From: an uncultured Eubacterium sp.
GTDB taxonomy: Bacteria > Bacillota > Clostridia > Lachnospirales > Lachnospiraceae
Assembly (NCBI GenBank): GCA_947088865.1
Contig: CAMUHY010000001.1
Location: 186,001-250,000 of the forward strand
Direction: 5' to 3'
DNA length: 64,000 bases
The position numbers and the translations under genes are program-made. Each line of letters starts with the position of its first letter. Within the stretch, counting starts at the first letter, position 1. Below the pieces are notes generated by a model that worked only from the letters and a program-made list of their open reading frames with translations, was not told the DNA's origin and searched no databases. Of the stretch, positions 29,244 to 38,127 are shown piece after piece.

Positions 29244-30338
29244 CTATGATTTCTTAAAAACATCATCCAATTGATTTTGAATGGTTTTTAACTTCTCGAC
29301 AACCTTCTCATAATCCATACGCTTTGGTCCAATAATTCCTATCGTTCCACGCATACCATCCTGAAGTTCATACGTTGCAGTAACAACGCTGCAATCCTTC
29401 ATGGATTCCACTGGAGTCTCACTTCCTATATATACTTGAATATCTTTGCTGTCTCCCTCTTCATCATTATCAACATTGACAAAATCCGTTAAACTTTGTT
29501 TTTCTTCAAGTGTATATATCAATTCACTTGCCTTTGATGAATCGCTAAGCTCAGGATACTTAAATATATTGGTTGCTCCACTTGTATATATCTTAAGATT
29601 ATCTTCACTGCTAATAGCTGTCACAATCGCATCAACCACTTCTTTTACAAGCTGTGCATGTTCTCCTGCCTGATTTTCCATCTTAGACACAATACTAAGA
29701 TTCATTTCTTGTAAAGACAATCCTGTGAGCGTTGTATTAATCAAAATATTTAATTTCAACAAGTTTTCACCGCTAAGTTTCTCACTTACCGTTATCACTT
29801 TATTGCGAATAACATTGCCGCCCATAACAATCACTGCAAGAATTTTATTATCTTCAAGACTAGAAAGCTGTATAAATTTCAGCTTATTACCTTTTACTCT
29901 AGGCGCGCTTACCATCGTTGCGTAATTGGTATCTCTCGCCAGTACCTTTGCAACGCTTTGCAGCAACTCCTCAACCTTGTCAACCTTCTTGCCAAGCAGC
30001 TCTGCCATTGACTGTGTATCTTTTTCGCGCTCAGCAACATCGTCTTCACGCTTTAATAACTGCTGCTCCCTAGTTGCTAATTCCTCCTCCTTCATATGCA
30101 TCATATCATCTACATATAATCGGTAACCTTTATCAGTAGGAATCCTTCCTGCCGATGTATGCGGCTGTATAATATATCCCATCTCCTCCAAATCAGCCAT
30201 TTCATTCCTTATTGTTGCGGAACTTAACTTAAGGTCGGTATATTTAGAAATGGTCCTTGACCCAACAGGTTCCCCTGTCTCAAGATAATTTTTGATAACT
30301 GCTTTAAGAATCTTTATTTTTCTTTCATCCAGTTCCAT
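29244..30338 (-). CDS. hrcA: Heat-inducible repressor HrcA
   Basis: Represses the operon by binding CIRCE, with activity depending on GroEL. A 364-residue protein with an N-terminal winged helix (MELDERKIKILKAVIKNYLETGEPVGSRTISK), the signature SSATIRNEMADLEEMGYIIQPHTSAGRIPT and a C-terminal GAF-like domain. The ATG at 30336-30338 is chosen because GAGG lies eight bases upstream. It is the first gene of the operon and directly follows the CIRCE operator. Confidence 0.97.
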   Translation of the reverse strand: MELDERKIKILKAVIKNYLETGEPVGSRTISKYTDLKLSSATIRNEMADLEEMGYIIQPHTSAGRIPTDKGYRLYVDDMMHMKEEELATREQQLLKREDDVAEREKDTQSMAELLGKKVDKVEELLQSVAKVLARDTNYATMVSAPRVKGNKLKFIQLSSLEDNKILAVIVMGGNVIRNKVITVSEKLSGENLLKLNILINTTLTGLSLQEMNLSIVSKMENQAGEHAQLVKEVVDAIVTAISSEDNLKIYTSGATNIFKYPELSDSSKASELIYTLEEKQSLTDFVNVDNDEEGDSKDIQVYIGSETPVESMKDCSVVTATYELQDGMRGTIGIIGPKRMDYEKVVEKLKTIQNQLDDVFKKS

Positions 30339-30414
30339 TATAGCCACCTCATTTCTGTGTTGTTATAAAACGATACAGAAACATTTTAACAATATTCTTC
30401 TATTTTTGCTTTTG

Positions 30415-30441
30415 TTAGCACTCAATTAATTGGAGTGCTAA
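30415..30441. promoter_or_regulatory. CIRCE operator of hrcA operon
   Basis: Perfect CIRCE inverted repeat: TTAGCACTC, nine bases, GAGTGCTAA. It lies about 75 bases upstream of the hrcA start and just downstream of the promoter, so HrcA bound here should block the operon (autoregulation). Confidence 0.97.
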
Positions 30442-30454
30442 TATTGCTATACAT

Positions 30455-30483
30455 AAAATAACACCTGCATTCCTTATTGTCAA
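30455..30483 (-). promoter_or_regulatory. SigA promoter of hrcA-grpE-dnaK-dnaJ
   Basis: Minus strand -35 TTGACA (30478-30483), 17-bp spacer and -10 TATTTT (30455-30460). CIRCE starts about 13 bases downstream, covering the transcription start region. Confidence 0.8.
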
Positions 30484-30613
30484 CAGAAAATGCAGGATTT
30501 TTTATAAATAAAATATAAAATTATAAAAAGAATACAAAAAACGTGCTTATATTGTATCTTTTCATTACTTTTGTAAAAATATGCCAGTGCTAATCAAATA
30601 TAAATTTATACCA

Positions 30614-31216
30614 TTAAAACTGAAATGTATCCTTTATTCCACTCCATTTTTCATCTTTTTCTGACAGATTAAGCTTTGTTCCATCTGCAAGTGCATAACC
30701 CTCCGCTGAAGCGCTTCCTTTATATTCCCCTACAAGCTGAGGCCACTCAATGCCAATCTCTGGGTCATTCCAAGCCAAACCGCCCTCATCACCTGGATGA
30801 TAAAAATCTGTCACTTTATAACAAAATTCTGCCTCATCACTAAGCACCAAAAAACCATGCGCAAACCCCTCTGAAATATAAAACTGTTTTTTATTTTCAG
30901 CGGAAAGTTCAACGCCAAACCACTTCCCATACGTTTTACTTCCGCCTCTTAAATCAACAGCAACATCAAACACTGTTCCTTTTATTACACGAACCAGCTT
31001 TCCTTGCGGAAATTGTTTTTGAAAATGCAGTCCTCGAAGAACACCTTTTGTTGACATACTTTGATTATCTTGCACAAACACCATATCAAGTCCAGCTTCT
31101 TTAAAATCATTTTGGTTGTATGTCTCAACAAAATACCCACGCTCATCGCCATGAACGGTAGGTTCTATAATATAAAGTCCCTCAATTGGTGCATTTGTCA
31201 CTTTAATTTGTCCCAT
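30614..31216 (-). CDS. rfbC: dTDP-4-dehydrorhamnose 3,5-epimerase
   Basis: Third step of dTDP-L-rhamnose synthesis. A 200-residue cupin with LRGLHFQKQFPQGKLVRVIKG (catalytic His), GKWFGVELS and FYISEGFAHGFLVLSDEAEFCYKVTDFYHP. The start is the ATG at 31214-31216, seven bases after GAGG and directly behind pseudoknot leader copy B. A longer frame through the leader is rejected. It is the last of the four rfb genes, in the order A-B-D-C. Confidence 0.96.
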   Translation of the reverse strand: MGQIKVTNAPIEGLYIIEPTVHGDERGYFVETYNQNDFKEAGLDMVFVQDNQSMSTKGVLRGLHFQKQFPQGKLVRVIKGTVFDVAVDLRGGSKTYGKWFGVELSAENKKQFYISEGFAHGFLVLSDEAEFCYKVTDFYHPGDEGGLAWNDPEIGIEWPQLVGEYKGSASAEGYALADGTKLNLSEKDEKWSGIKDTFQF

Positions 31217-31292
31217 TTTTATCCTCATTTCTGCGCTGCTTTTACATAAAAAATTCTTATACATTTGTGACAAGCAACGCCCAAACACAAAT
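31214..31292 (-). ncRNA. Pseudoknot leader element, copy B
   Basis: Minus strand: ATTTGTG (31286-31292) pairs with CACAAAT (31263-31269). The loop segment GCGTTGCTT (31272-31280) pairs with AAGCAGCGC (31233-31241) with one G-U pair. AGAAATGAGG and the rfbC ATG follow. Same layout and spacing as copies A and C: six bases from helix 2 to the GAGG, seven from GAGG to ATG. Confidence 0.6.
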
Positions 31293-31363
31293 ATTTCTTC
31301 CAAACATTTCAACCACCAATCGACAATATCAAAAAAATCCCTTTTCAGCCCTATTTATCTTTT

Positions 31364-32278
31364 TTAATATTCAATTTCTTTCAAATATCGTTTTAGTGCA
31401 TCCTCCCATGTAGGAAGCGGTTTAAACCCATTTGCTGCTAATTTGCTTTTATCCAGTCTTGAATTAAAAGGTCTTTTTGCTTTAGATAATCCATATTCCG
31501 CCGTTGTTACAGGAATCACTTTTGTATCATAGCCTGCAAGTTCATATATCTTACAAGTAAAATCATACCACGATATATAACCGCCTTCATTGGTTGCATG
31601 ATAATAACCATACTTTTCAGAAACTGCCATATCAGCCAGCAATACTGCCAAGTCCAGCGTATAGGTTGGCGTGCCTATCTGGTCATTTACTACTTTGACT
31701 GTATCATGTGTCTTTCCCACATTTAACATCGTTTTAATAAAGTTTTTGCCATTTAAACCAAACACCCATGCAATACGAACAATAAAATATTTCTCTAAAA
31801 TACTGCTTACTGCCAGTTCTCCCTCAAGTTTTGTCTGTCCATACACATTCAGCGGCTTATAATCTTTACAGTCTGGAAGCCAAGCCTTCTCTCCTTTTCC
31901 ATCAAACACATAATCGGTACTGAGATAAATCATCTTTGCATCAACTTCTTTACATGCCATTGCAATATTTTTAGCACCTTCCGCATTAATTTTGCGCACT
32001 TTCTCTATATTTTCCTCTTCTTCTGCCAAATCAACAGCTGTCCAAGCAGCGCAATGTATCACCACATCTGGTTTTACTTCACGGACAACTTTATAAACAG
32101 CTTGCTCATCTGTTATATCAAGCGCAATATAGGGATTTTTTGTAACTGCGCTGCCATCATTGACACCGCTATACTGCTGTGCAATATCGCTTCCAACAGA
32201 TTCAATACCGCGTTTTTCCAACTCATTTACAACATCATGCCCTAGCTGTCCTGCAACACCTGTAACAAAAATTTTCAT
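31364..32278 (-). CDS. rfbD: dTDP-4-dehydrorhamnose reductase
   Basis: Last step of dTDP-L-rhamnose synthesis, using NAD(P)H. A 304-residue short-chain reductase with GVAGQLGHDV near the N-terminus, STDYVFDGKGE and the YxxxK pair in YGQTKLEGE. The family's C-terminal RPFNSRLDKSKL motif is present. AAGG lies close before the ATG. A perfect 9-bp hairpin (32304-32325) lies in the leader. Confidence 0.96.
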   Translation of the reverse strand: MKIFVTGVAGQLGHDVVNELEKRGIESVGSDIAQQYSGVNDGSAVTKNPYIALDITDEQAVYKVVREVKPDVVIHCAAWTAVDLAEEEENIEKVRKINAEGAKNIAMACKEVDAKMIYLSTDYVFDGKGEKAWLPDCKDYKPLNVYGQTKLEGELAVSSILEKYFIVRIAWVFGLNGKNFIKTMLNVGKTHDTVKVVNDQIGTPTYTLDLAVLLADMAVSEKYGYYHATNEGGYISWYDFTCKIYELAGYDTKVIPVTTAEYGLSKAKRPFNSRLDKSKLAANGFKPLPTWEDALKRYLKEIEY

Positions 32279-32303
32279 AATCCTTTTAGCCGAATCTAGT
32301 GCA

Positions 32304-32325
32304 AATAGAAAGTTTCCTTTCTATT
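32304..32325 (-). promoter_or_regulatory. Hairpin in the rfbD leader
   Basis: AATAGAAAG (32304-32312) and CTTTCTATT (32317-32325) form a perfect stem with a four-base loop, 26 bases before the rfbD start. There is no T-run, so it is more likely an RNA processing or stability element than a terminator. Confidence 0.4.
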
Positions 32326-32410
32326 GCAACCATTCATCCCTTTCTTTAATAATATTAATATATAAGTCTAACTTCCCTAATACGATTGAATTTATAATAT
32401 CGTTACTCTA

Positions 32411-33454
32411 TTATAAAGATGATGTAAACTTATGTTCTCTATCTGCATACATATTTTCATAATAATTTTGATAGTCTCCCGAAATGATATGCTCCCACCA
32501 TTCTCTATTTTCAAGATACCACTTCACCGTCTTTTTAATGCCATCATCAAACTTTGTCTCTGGAAGCCAGCCAAGCTCTGTCTTCATCTTTGTTGGGTCG
32601 ATAGCGTATCTTCTGTCATGTCCTGGTCGGTCAGTTACATAAGTAATCATATCCTCCCCCTTGCCAAGCTCTGCAAGAACAGTTCTTACCACTTCAAGGT
32701 TTGTCTTTTCATTATGTCCGCCAATATTATAAATCTCGCCGACTTTACCTTTGCGAATAATCAAGTCTATCGCGCTGCAATGGTCTTCTACATACAACCA
32801 ATCACGCACATTTTCTCCCTTTCCATAAACGGGAACCTTTTTATCATTTAACACATTGGCAATCATAAGTGGTATCAGCTTTTCTGGAAAATGATACGGA
32901 CCATAATTGTTGGAACATCTTGATATTGTTGTTGGAACATTAAATGTTCGCTGATATGCCATCACTAACAAATCAGCGCTAGCCTTTGATGCAGAATAAG
33001 GACTTGATGTGTGTATTGGCGTATCCTCCGTAAAAAACAAATCAGGTCTGTCAAGCGGCAAATCTCCATAAACCTCATCGGTTGAAACCTGATGATATCG
33101 TTGAATACCATATTTTTTACAAGCATCCAACAAAACACCTGTACCAATTACATTGGTCTGCAAAAAGATGCCTGGATTATCAATCGAACGGTCAACGTGG
33201 CTTTCTGCCGCAAAATTTACAATAATATCTGGTTTTTGTGTCTCAAACATTTCATATATTGCTTCTCTATCTGCAATATCTGCCTTGATAAATGTAAAGT
33301 GAGGATTTTCCATCACACTAGATAAAGTCTCCATATTTCCTGCATATGTGAGCTTATCCAAACAGATAATATCATCTTCTGGATGCTTATCTAACATATA
33401 ATGTACAAAATTACCGCCAATAAATCCTGCACCGCCTGTAACTACAATTTTCAT
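32411..33454 (-). CDS. rfbB: dTDP-glucose 4,6-dehydratase
   Basis: Second step of dTDP-rhamnose synthesis. A 347-residue extended SDR enzyme: Rossmann motif TGGAGFIGGNFV (7-18), STDEVYGDLP, and catalytic YxxxK in SPYSASKASADLL. No ribosome site lies directly before the ATG at 33452-33454. The nearest good one (AAAGGAGA) lies about 65 bases upstream, in front of a short frame and a long hairpin, so its translation may be controlled or coupled. Confidence 0.96.
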   Translation of the reverse strand: MKIVVTGGAGFIGGNFVHYMLDKHPEDDIICLDKLTYAGNMETLSSVMENPHFTFIKADIADREAIYEMFETQKPDIIVNFAAESHVDRSIDNPGIFLQTNVIGTGVLLDACKKYGIQRYHQVSTDEVYGDLPLDRPDLFFTEDTPIHTSSPYSASKASADLLVMAYQRTFNVPTTISRCSNNYGPYHFPEKLIPLMIANVLNDKKVPVYGKGENVRDWLYVEDHCSAIDLIIRKGKVGEIYNIGGHNEKTNLEVVRTVLAELGKGEDMITYVTDRPGHDRRYAIDPTKMKTELGWLPETKFDDGIKKTVKWYLENREWWEHIISGDYQNYYENMYADREHKFTSSL

Positions 33455-33462
33455 AAATTTTA

Positions 33463-33526
33463 TACAGATGGATTATCACTTTAAGTAAAACTGTTCTTAA
33501 TGCAATTATCCATCATTCTCCTTTCC
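33463..33526 (-). promoter_or_regulatory. rfbB leader: ribosome site, 11-codon frame and hairpin
   Basis: Minus strand: AAAGGAGA then ATGATGGAT begins a frame (MMDNCIKNSFT) that ends in TAA. The same bases form a hairpin in which GATGGAT pairs with ATCCATC and TTAAG with CTTAA. The rfbB ATG follows about 12 bases after the hairpin without its own ribosome site. A leader peptide or ribosome-bridging arrangement is possible. Confidence 0.4.
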
Positions 33527-33603
33527 TTTTTGACAAATATATTTACTATAATTTACAATAAACGTTCTATTTATAATAAAAAGAATTAACACCACACAAC
33601 ACT

Positions 33604-34482
33604 TTAATACTTAATTTTACCGTCTGCAACTTTCTTTAAATGCTCTCCATATGGCGATTTTCCATATCTTTTAGCATGTTCCATCAGTTGGTCTTTATTA
33701 ATCCAATTATTTTTATAAGCAATTTCTTCAATTGCTGAAATTTGTATACCCTGTCTATTTTCAATAACCTTGATAAACTCTGTCGCTTCACTTAACGCAT
33801 CCATCGTTCCTGTGTCAAGCCACGCATATCCGCGTCCAAGTGTAATAACATCCAAATCTCCTTTTTCCAAATAAATTTTATTTAAATCCGTTATTTCAAG
33901 CTCACCTCTCGCAGATGGTTTAATTTGCTTTGCATACTCGCACACATGTTTATCATAAAAATATAATCCTGTAACACAATAATTTGACTTTGGATTCTGT
34001 GGTTTTTCCTCTATTGAAATAGCTTTTCCATTTTCATCAAATTCTACAATTCCAAATCGTTCGGGGTCATCGACATAATAGCCAAAAACCGTCGCTCCCT
34101 GATTTTTTGCAGCAGCTTCCCTCAAATGTTTTCCAAGTCCGCTGCCATAAAAAATATTGTCGCCAAGTACCATTGCACAAGAATCGCCATCAATAAATTC
34201 CTCTCCAAGTAAAAATGCCTGTGCAAGACCATCTGGAGAAGGCTGTACCTTATAAGAAAGCTTTAATCCTAAATCATTGCCATTGCCAAAGAGTTTTTCA
34301 AAATTTGGCAAATCCTGCGGTGTTGATATAATCAGTATTTCCCTTATTCCTGCCATCATAAGCACCGACAGCGGATAAAAAATCATAGGCTTATCATACA
34401 CGGGCAATAACTGTTTACTTGTAACCATTGTGAGCGGATAAAGTCTAGTGCCGCTCCCACCTGCTAAAATAATACCTTTCAT
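33604..34482 (-). CDS. rfbA: Glucose-1-phosphate thymidylyltransferase
   Basis: First step of dTDP-rhamnose synthesis (dTTP plus glucose-1-phosphate). A 292-residue protein with nucleotide-binding [11 protein letters not shown] (8-18), [20 protein letters not shown] and [19 protein letters not shown]. The start ATG at 34480-34482 has GAGG seven bases upstream, directly behind pseudoknot leader copy C. It is the first rfb gene, downstream of the MerR-methyltransferase gene. Confidence 0.97.
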   Translation of the reverse strand: MKGIILAGGSGTRLYPLTMVTSKQLLPVYDKPMIFYPLSVLMMAGIREILIISTPQDLPNFEKLFGNGNDLGLKLSYKVQPSPDGLAQAFLLGEEFIDGDSCAMVLGDNIFYGSGLGKHLREAAAKNQGATVFGYYVDDPERFGIVEFDENGKAISIEEKPQNPKSNYCVTGLYFYDKHVCEYAKQIKPSARGELEITDLNKIYLEKGDLDVITLGRGYAWLDTGTMDALSEATEFIKVIENRQGIQISAIEEIAYKNNWINKDQLMEHAKRYGKSPYGEHLKKVADGKIKY

Positions 34483-34570
34483 TGTTAAACCTCATTTCTA
34501 CGCCGCTTTTTATACAAAAAATTAAATGTTCTTATGAGTTTGTGACAAACAGCGTACAGACACAAATCTC
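34480..34570 (-). ncRNA. Pseudoknot leader element, copy C
   Basis: Minus strand: GAGATTTGTG (34561-34570) pairs with CACAAACTC (34536-34544) with one bulge. The loop segment ACGCTGTTT (34547-34555) pairs with AAGCGGCGT (34500-34508) through two G-U pairs. AGAAATGAGG and the rfbA ATG follow. Relative to copy A, a G-C pair became A-U and a U-A pair became C-G in helix 2, so pairing is kept while the bases change. Confidence 0.65.
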
Positions 34571-34644
34571 ATCATTAAAAATCTCAAAAAGTCACTTCAT
34601 AAAATGATGTTATATTTATCATAAAAGGTGACGTAACGTCATCT

Positions 34645-35838
34645 TCAAGTACTTTTTTTCGTACAAAGGAAAATTCCGGCATCTTTCGTAATAAAAAATC
34701 TTTTTTTTACCTTTTTTTCCACAAATTGTTTAAATTCCTTATATCGATTTAAAATATACTGATTTTGATTTCCATGACAAGACATAATATATTCAATAAG
34801 TGGATTTGCTTTTGTCACACAAAGTCCATCATCATACATTTTCTTTTCTATCTTTTCAAAAAAACATTGAAGAATCTCCTCGCCATTGTTTAAGCCAAAA
34901 TGTTCATACAGCTTGTTGGCAGCAAGAACAATCCTATCATCAAATTCTTTCACCAACATACTGATTTCTCTCATATGCTTTGCTCCATATGTGCTTGCAA
35001 TCAATCTGCCACCAACTTTTAGCACGCGTGCAATTTCAGCAAGCGCCTTGTCAATATTATCACAATAAAACAACATATGATTGGCAATAACTAGGTCAAA
35101 TACATGGTCGCCCATCTCCTCAAGATTTTCACAAGAATTTGCCACATAATGAAATCGAGTATCTTCTAATCCTATTTCACGTCTTGCATCTCTTAGCATA
35201 CCCTCTGAACAGTCTGATAAAACAATATTGATATTTGATGGGATTCTTTTTTTATTTTCTATCCACATAGCGCCATTGCCGCAGCCAACTTCCAAAATAT
35301 TCATATGGTCTTTTATTTCACATTGATTATAAATCCAAGAAAACCAACTTTCCTGATTGATAGAATACAACTTATGCAAATGAATCCTTGCATTGATATT
35401 AGTTGCATCTTTATATTGCCTTGACATACTATTTTCCATATTGGTAAGATGAATAATATCCAGAAGCTGCTGCCAGTCAATTGTTTGATTACTCTCCAAC
35501 ACTTTTGACGTGTCCACAATCGCCTGCTCTACCATCTGTAATTGTTCAATTCGGTCTCTCACTAATTTAAGCTGCATATCCATTGAACTTCTCATCATAT
35601 TTCGGTCGGAATCATCAATAGTCATCTCTTTTATTTCATCTAAAGAAAAGCCCAGATATTTTAATAATAAAATTTGCTGAAGGCGCACAAAATCGGAGCC
35701 AGAATAAAATCTGGCTCCACTTTCACTCACATAGGATGGCTTTAAAATATTTTGTTTATCATAATATCGGACAGTCCTCAAAGAAATTTGAGCCATTCTT
35801 GCAAACTCCCCTGATGTATGGAGATTTTTTGGTCTCAT
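34645..35838 (-). CDS. MerR-family regulator fused to a SAM methyltransferase
   Basis: A 397-residue protein. The N-terminal MerR winged helix (HTSGEFARMAQISLRTVRYYDKQNIL, with the GARFYSGSDFVRLQQILLLKYLGFSLDEI wing) is followed by a dimerisation helix. From about 195 comes a class I methyltransferase with motif I ILEVGCGNGAMW, then LSDCSEGML and VFDLVIANHMLFYC. The substrate is unknown; such fusions may sense and methylate a small molecule. The ATG at 35836-35838 is chosen because any longer frame would run through the tRNA-Pro gene. Confidence 0.88.
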   Translation of the reverse strand: MRPKNLHTSGEFARMAQISLRTVRYYDKQNILKPSYVSESGARFYSGSDFVRLQQILLLKYLGFSLDEIKEMTIDDSDRNMMRSSMDMQLKLVRDRIEQLQMVEQAIVDTSKVLESNQTIDWQQLLDIIHLTNMENSMSRQYKDATNINARIHLHKLYSINQESWFSWIYNQCEIKDHMNILEVGCGNGAMWIENKKRIPSNINIVLSDCSEGMLRDARREIGLEDTRFHYVANSCENLEEMGDHVFDLVIANHMLFYCDNIDKALAEIARVLKVGGRLIASTYGAKHMREISMLVKEFDDRIVLAANKLYEHFGLNNGEEILQCFFEKIEKKMYDDGLCVTKANPLIEYIMSCHGNQNQYILNRYKEFKQFVEKKVKKRFFITKDAGIFLCTKKST

Positions 35839-35939
35839 AAAAATATTTTGCCCTTTCCATGTTTTGCAGACAATTATACGCAGACATATGCAAGTATATC
35901 CGCTTGACTCATTGCCTATGAGAATAAAAATAGTATCAA

Positions 35940-36013
35940 TCGGCGCGACGTGATTTGAACACGCGACCTCACCGTCCCGAACGGTGCGCTCTACCAAACT
36001 GAGCCACACGCCG
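35940..36013 (-). tRNA. tRNA-Pro (CGG)
   Basis: Cloverleaf on the minus strand: acceptor CGGCGTG with CGCGCCG, discriminator A, anticodon stem CACCG/CGGTG with loop TTCGGGA (anticodon CGG, proline) and T-arm GCGTGTTCAAATCACGT. CCA is not encoded. It lies between glf and the MerR-methyltransferase gene. Confidence 0.96.
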
Positions 36014-36033
36014 TTAAAAACACTTTTTATATA

Positions 36034-37155
36034 TTACTTATATAAACCACATGTTTTGCAAACCTTTAACGCAGAAGCAATCACTGCATCCATATCGTAA
36101 TACTTATATTCACCTAATCTTCCGCCAAAGAGAACATGACTTTCCTTATCTGCCAAATTTTTATATTCCAAATATAATTTGCTGTTTTTTTCATCATTGA
36201 CAGGATAGTATGGCTCATCACCTTGTTTCCACTCCGAGCTGTATTCTTTGCTGATAACCGTCTTTGGCAACTCATTTCCCTGTTCATCTTTGCCAAATTC
36301 AAACCACTTATGTTCAATAATTCTTGTCCACAACGTTTCTTCATCGGTATAATTTACAGCCGCATTTCCCTGAAAATTCGGCATATCCAAAATTTCCGTA
36401 TCAAACTTTACGGAACGATACTCCAGCGCGCCTAACTTATAATCAAAATAAGCATCAATAGCGCCTGTATATACTATCTTAGAAGCAATTGAATCATATT
36501 GTTCTTTGTTTTCAAGATAATCCACGCCTAAACGCACTTCAATACCATCTAACATATTTTCTACCATCTTTGTGTATCCGCCGATTGGAATGCCTTGAAA
36601 AAGCGCATTAAAATAATTGTTATCAAATGTAAAACGCACCGGCAAACGCTTAATAATAAATGATGGAAGCTGATTGCATGGTCGACCCCATTGCTTTTTT
36701 GTATAACCTTTTATCAGTTTTTCATAAATGTCTTTGCCCACCAATGAAATAGCCTGTTCCTCTAAATTCTTCGGCTCTGTTATACCTGCCTCTTTTTTTT
36801 GCGCCTCAATAATATCCATTGCCTCTTGCGGTGTCACGACACCCCACATTTTATTAAATGTATACATATTAAACGGTAATGAATACAATTCACCTTTATA
36901 ATTCGCTACTGGAGAATTGGTAAATCGATTAAATGTAGCAAATTTTGTAACATAATCCCATACTTCTTTATCATTTGTATGAAATATATGCGCTCCATAT
37001 TTATGCACATGAATCCCCTGTATTTTTTCTGTATATACATTGCCAGCTATATGGTTTCTCTTATCAATAACAAGAACGGATTTGCCGTTTGCCGCTGCCT
37101 CATGAGCAAACACCGCTCCATATAAACCTGCTCCTACAACTAAATAATCATACAT
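36034..37155 (-). CDS. glf: UDP-galactopyranose mutase
   Basis: Interconverts UDP-galactopyranose and UDP-galactofuranose for cell-surface glycans; FAD-dependent. A 373-residue protein with the dinucleotide motif YLVVGAGLYGAVFAHEAAANGKSVLVIDKR, KYGAHIFHTNDKEVWDYV, and YxxxKQWGRPCNQLP carrying active-site residues. The ATG at 37153-37155 follows GGTGG by eight bases and is preferred over a start ten codons upstream. It lies next to the dTDP-rhamnose genes, which suggests surface polysaccharide synthesis. Confidence 0.96.
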   Translation of the reverse strand: MYDYLVVGAGLYGAVFAHEAAANGKSVLVIDKRNHIAGNVYTEKIQGIHVHKYGAHIFHTNDKEVWDYVTKFATFNRFTNSPVANYKGELYSLPFNMYTFNKMWGVVTPQEAMDIIEAQKKEAGITEPKNLEEQAISLVGKDIYEKLIKGYTKKQWGRPCNQLPSFIIKRLPVRFTFDNNYFNALFQGIPIGGYTKMVENMLDGIEVRLGVDYLENKEQYDSIASKIVYTGAIDAYFDYKLGALEYRSVKFDTEILDMPNFQGNAAVNYTDEETLWTRIIEHKWFEFGKDEQGNELPKTVISKEYSSEWKQGDEPYYPVNDEKNSKLYLEYKNLADKESHVLFGGRLGEYKYYDMDAVIASALKVCKTCGLYK

Positions 37156-37251
37156 TGTAAAATCCACCTTTAATCTTTTTGTCAAAAACCATTTATCTTT
37201 TTTGTCAATTATCTCAATTTACATTTAATATTGAAACCTCTCTCTAAAAAA

Positions 37252-38127
37252 TCAGACATCCCTTCTTAATAATAAAACAAGTGATGTTAATAAGTCAATA
37301 TTAAACTGCCCATTTACTTCATTCCATTTGCCGCCATATTGTTCCTGCATAACGGCATCCATCTCGCCGCAGATATCAATTCCAAGTACTTCATCATTTT
37401 TTAATATAAGCGTCAATAAATTTTTCAAACCATCTGTTGTCAAAATGCCTTGGTCCCAATTGGTTTTATATTGTTCTTGTGATAAGACATCTTTATCAAT
37501 TGAAATGTAAACGGGATACTGTATACGAATTTTATCAAAAATATATTGTACTACTTTTTTATTTAACAGCAAATTTTTTTCATCTAATAATACACTATCT
37601 TTATTGACATCATTTGATATATTTCCAAAAAGAGCAATAATCTCATTTTCTGTGATAAATTGAACCTGTGTATATTGTGTTCTAATATCTTCTGTAATCC
37701 ATTCATCCTGCACGCCAATAATAATAACTTGATTTAAAAAACGATTATTGTCCAACACTTCTTTAATCCAGCCCCCGCAGGAAAGAATCTGCCCAAATAG
37801 CGGCGGCTGCATATCGTGATGATGGTCAAATACAACCAAATCAAACATTTGATTTAATTTATCCGTAAAAATTTTACTTAGATAATGATAATTTCCACTA
37901 TCAATATAATGAATACCATATACTGAAATATTGGCTAACATTTTTGTAAGCTGCTTCAGTGCTAAATCATCACAATAACAATCTGTACCTGTAATACCAG
38001 ATGCATCAACCAAACAATATCCATCTGCATAATGATTTAAAAACTGCATAAAATTTTGCTGCTGCAAATAAATATTAGACATATTTATCAACGAAATAGG
38101 AATTTGTTTATCTTTATTCTTTATCAT
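37252..38127 (-). CDS. Arginase/ureohydrolase-fold protein
   Basis: A 291-residue protein of the arginase-agmatinase-deacetylase superfamily. Metal ligands are suggested by DHHHDM (101-106), YISIDKDVL (about 209-217) and GIDICGE (about 250). Length and the CGGWI stretch differ from true arginases, so the substrate is unknown. It overlaps the upstream Fic-like gene by ATGA, so the two are translationally coupled. Confidence 0.8.
   Translation of the reverse strand: MIKNKDKQIPISLINMSNIYLQQQNFMQFLNHYADGYCLVDASGITGTDCYCDDLALKQLTKMLANISVYGIHYIDSGNYHYLSKIFTDKLNQMFDLVVFDHHHDMQPPLFGQILSCGGWIKEVLDNNRFLNQVIIIGVQDEWITEDIRTQYTQVQFITENEIIALFGNISNDVNKDSVLLDEKNLLLNKKVVQYIFDKIRIQYPVYISIDKDVLSQEQYKTNWDQGILTTDGLKNLLTLILKNDEVLGIDICGEMDAVMQEQYGGKWNEVNGQFNIDLLTSLVLLLRRDV

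Noticed and set aside
30340-30370. GAAATGAGG before hrcA preceded by AACAACAC, resembling the pseudoknot leader end.
   Set aside because: No complementary loop or first hairpin upstream; CIRCE and the promoter occupy that space.
32432-32851. Plus-strand frame of 139 codons over rfbB.
   Set aside because: Antisense shadow of a conserved enzyme; no domain.
35940-36013. tRNA-Pro as an integration site for a mobile element.
   Set aside because: No direct repeat of the tRNA end and no integrase nearby; flanking genes are ordinary.
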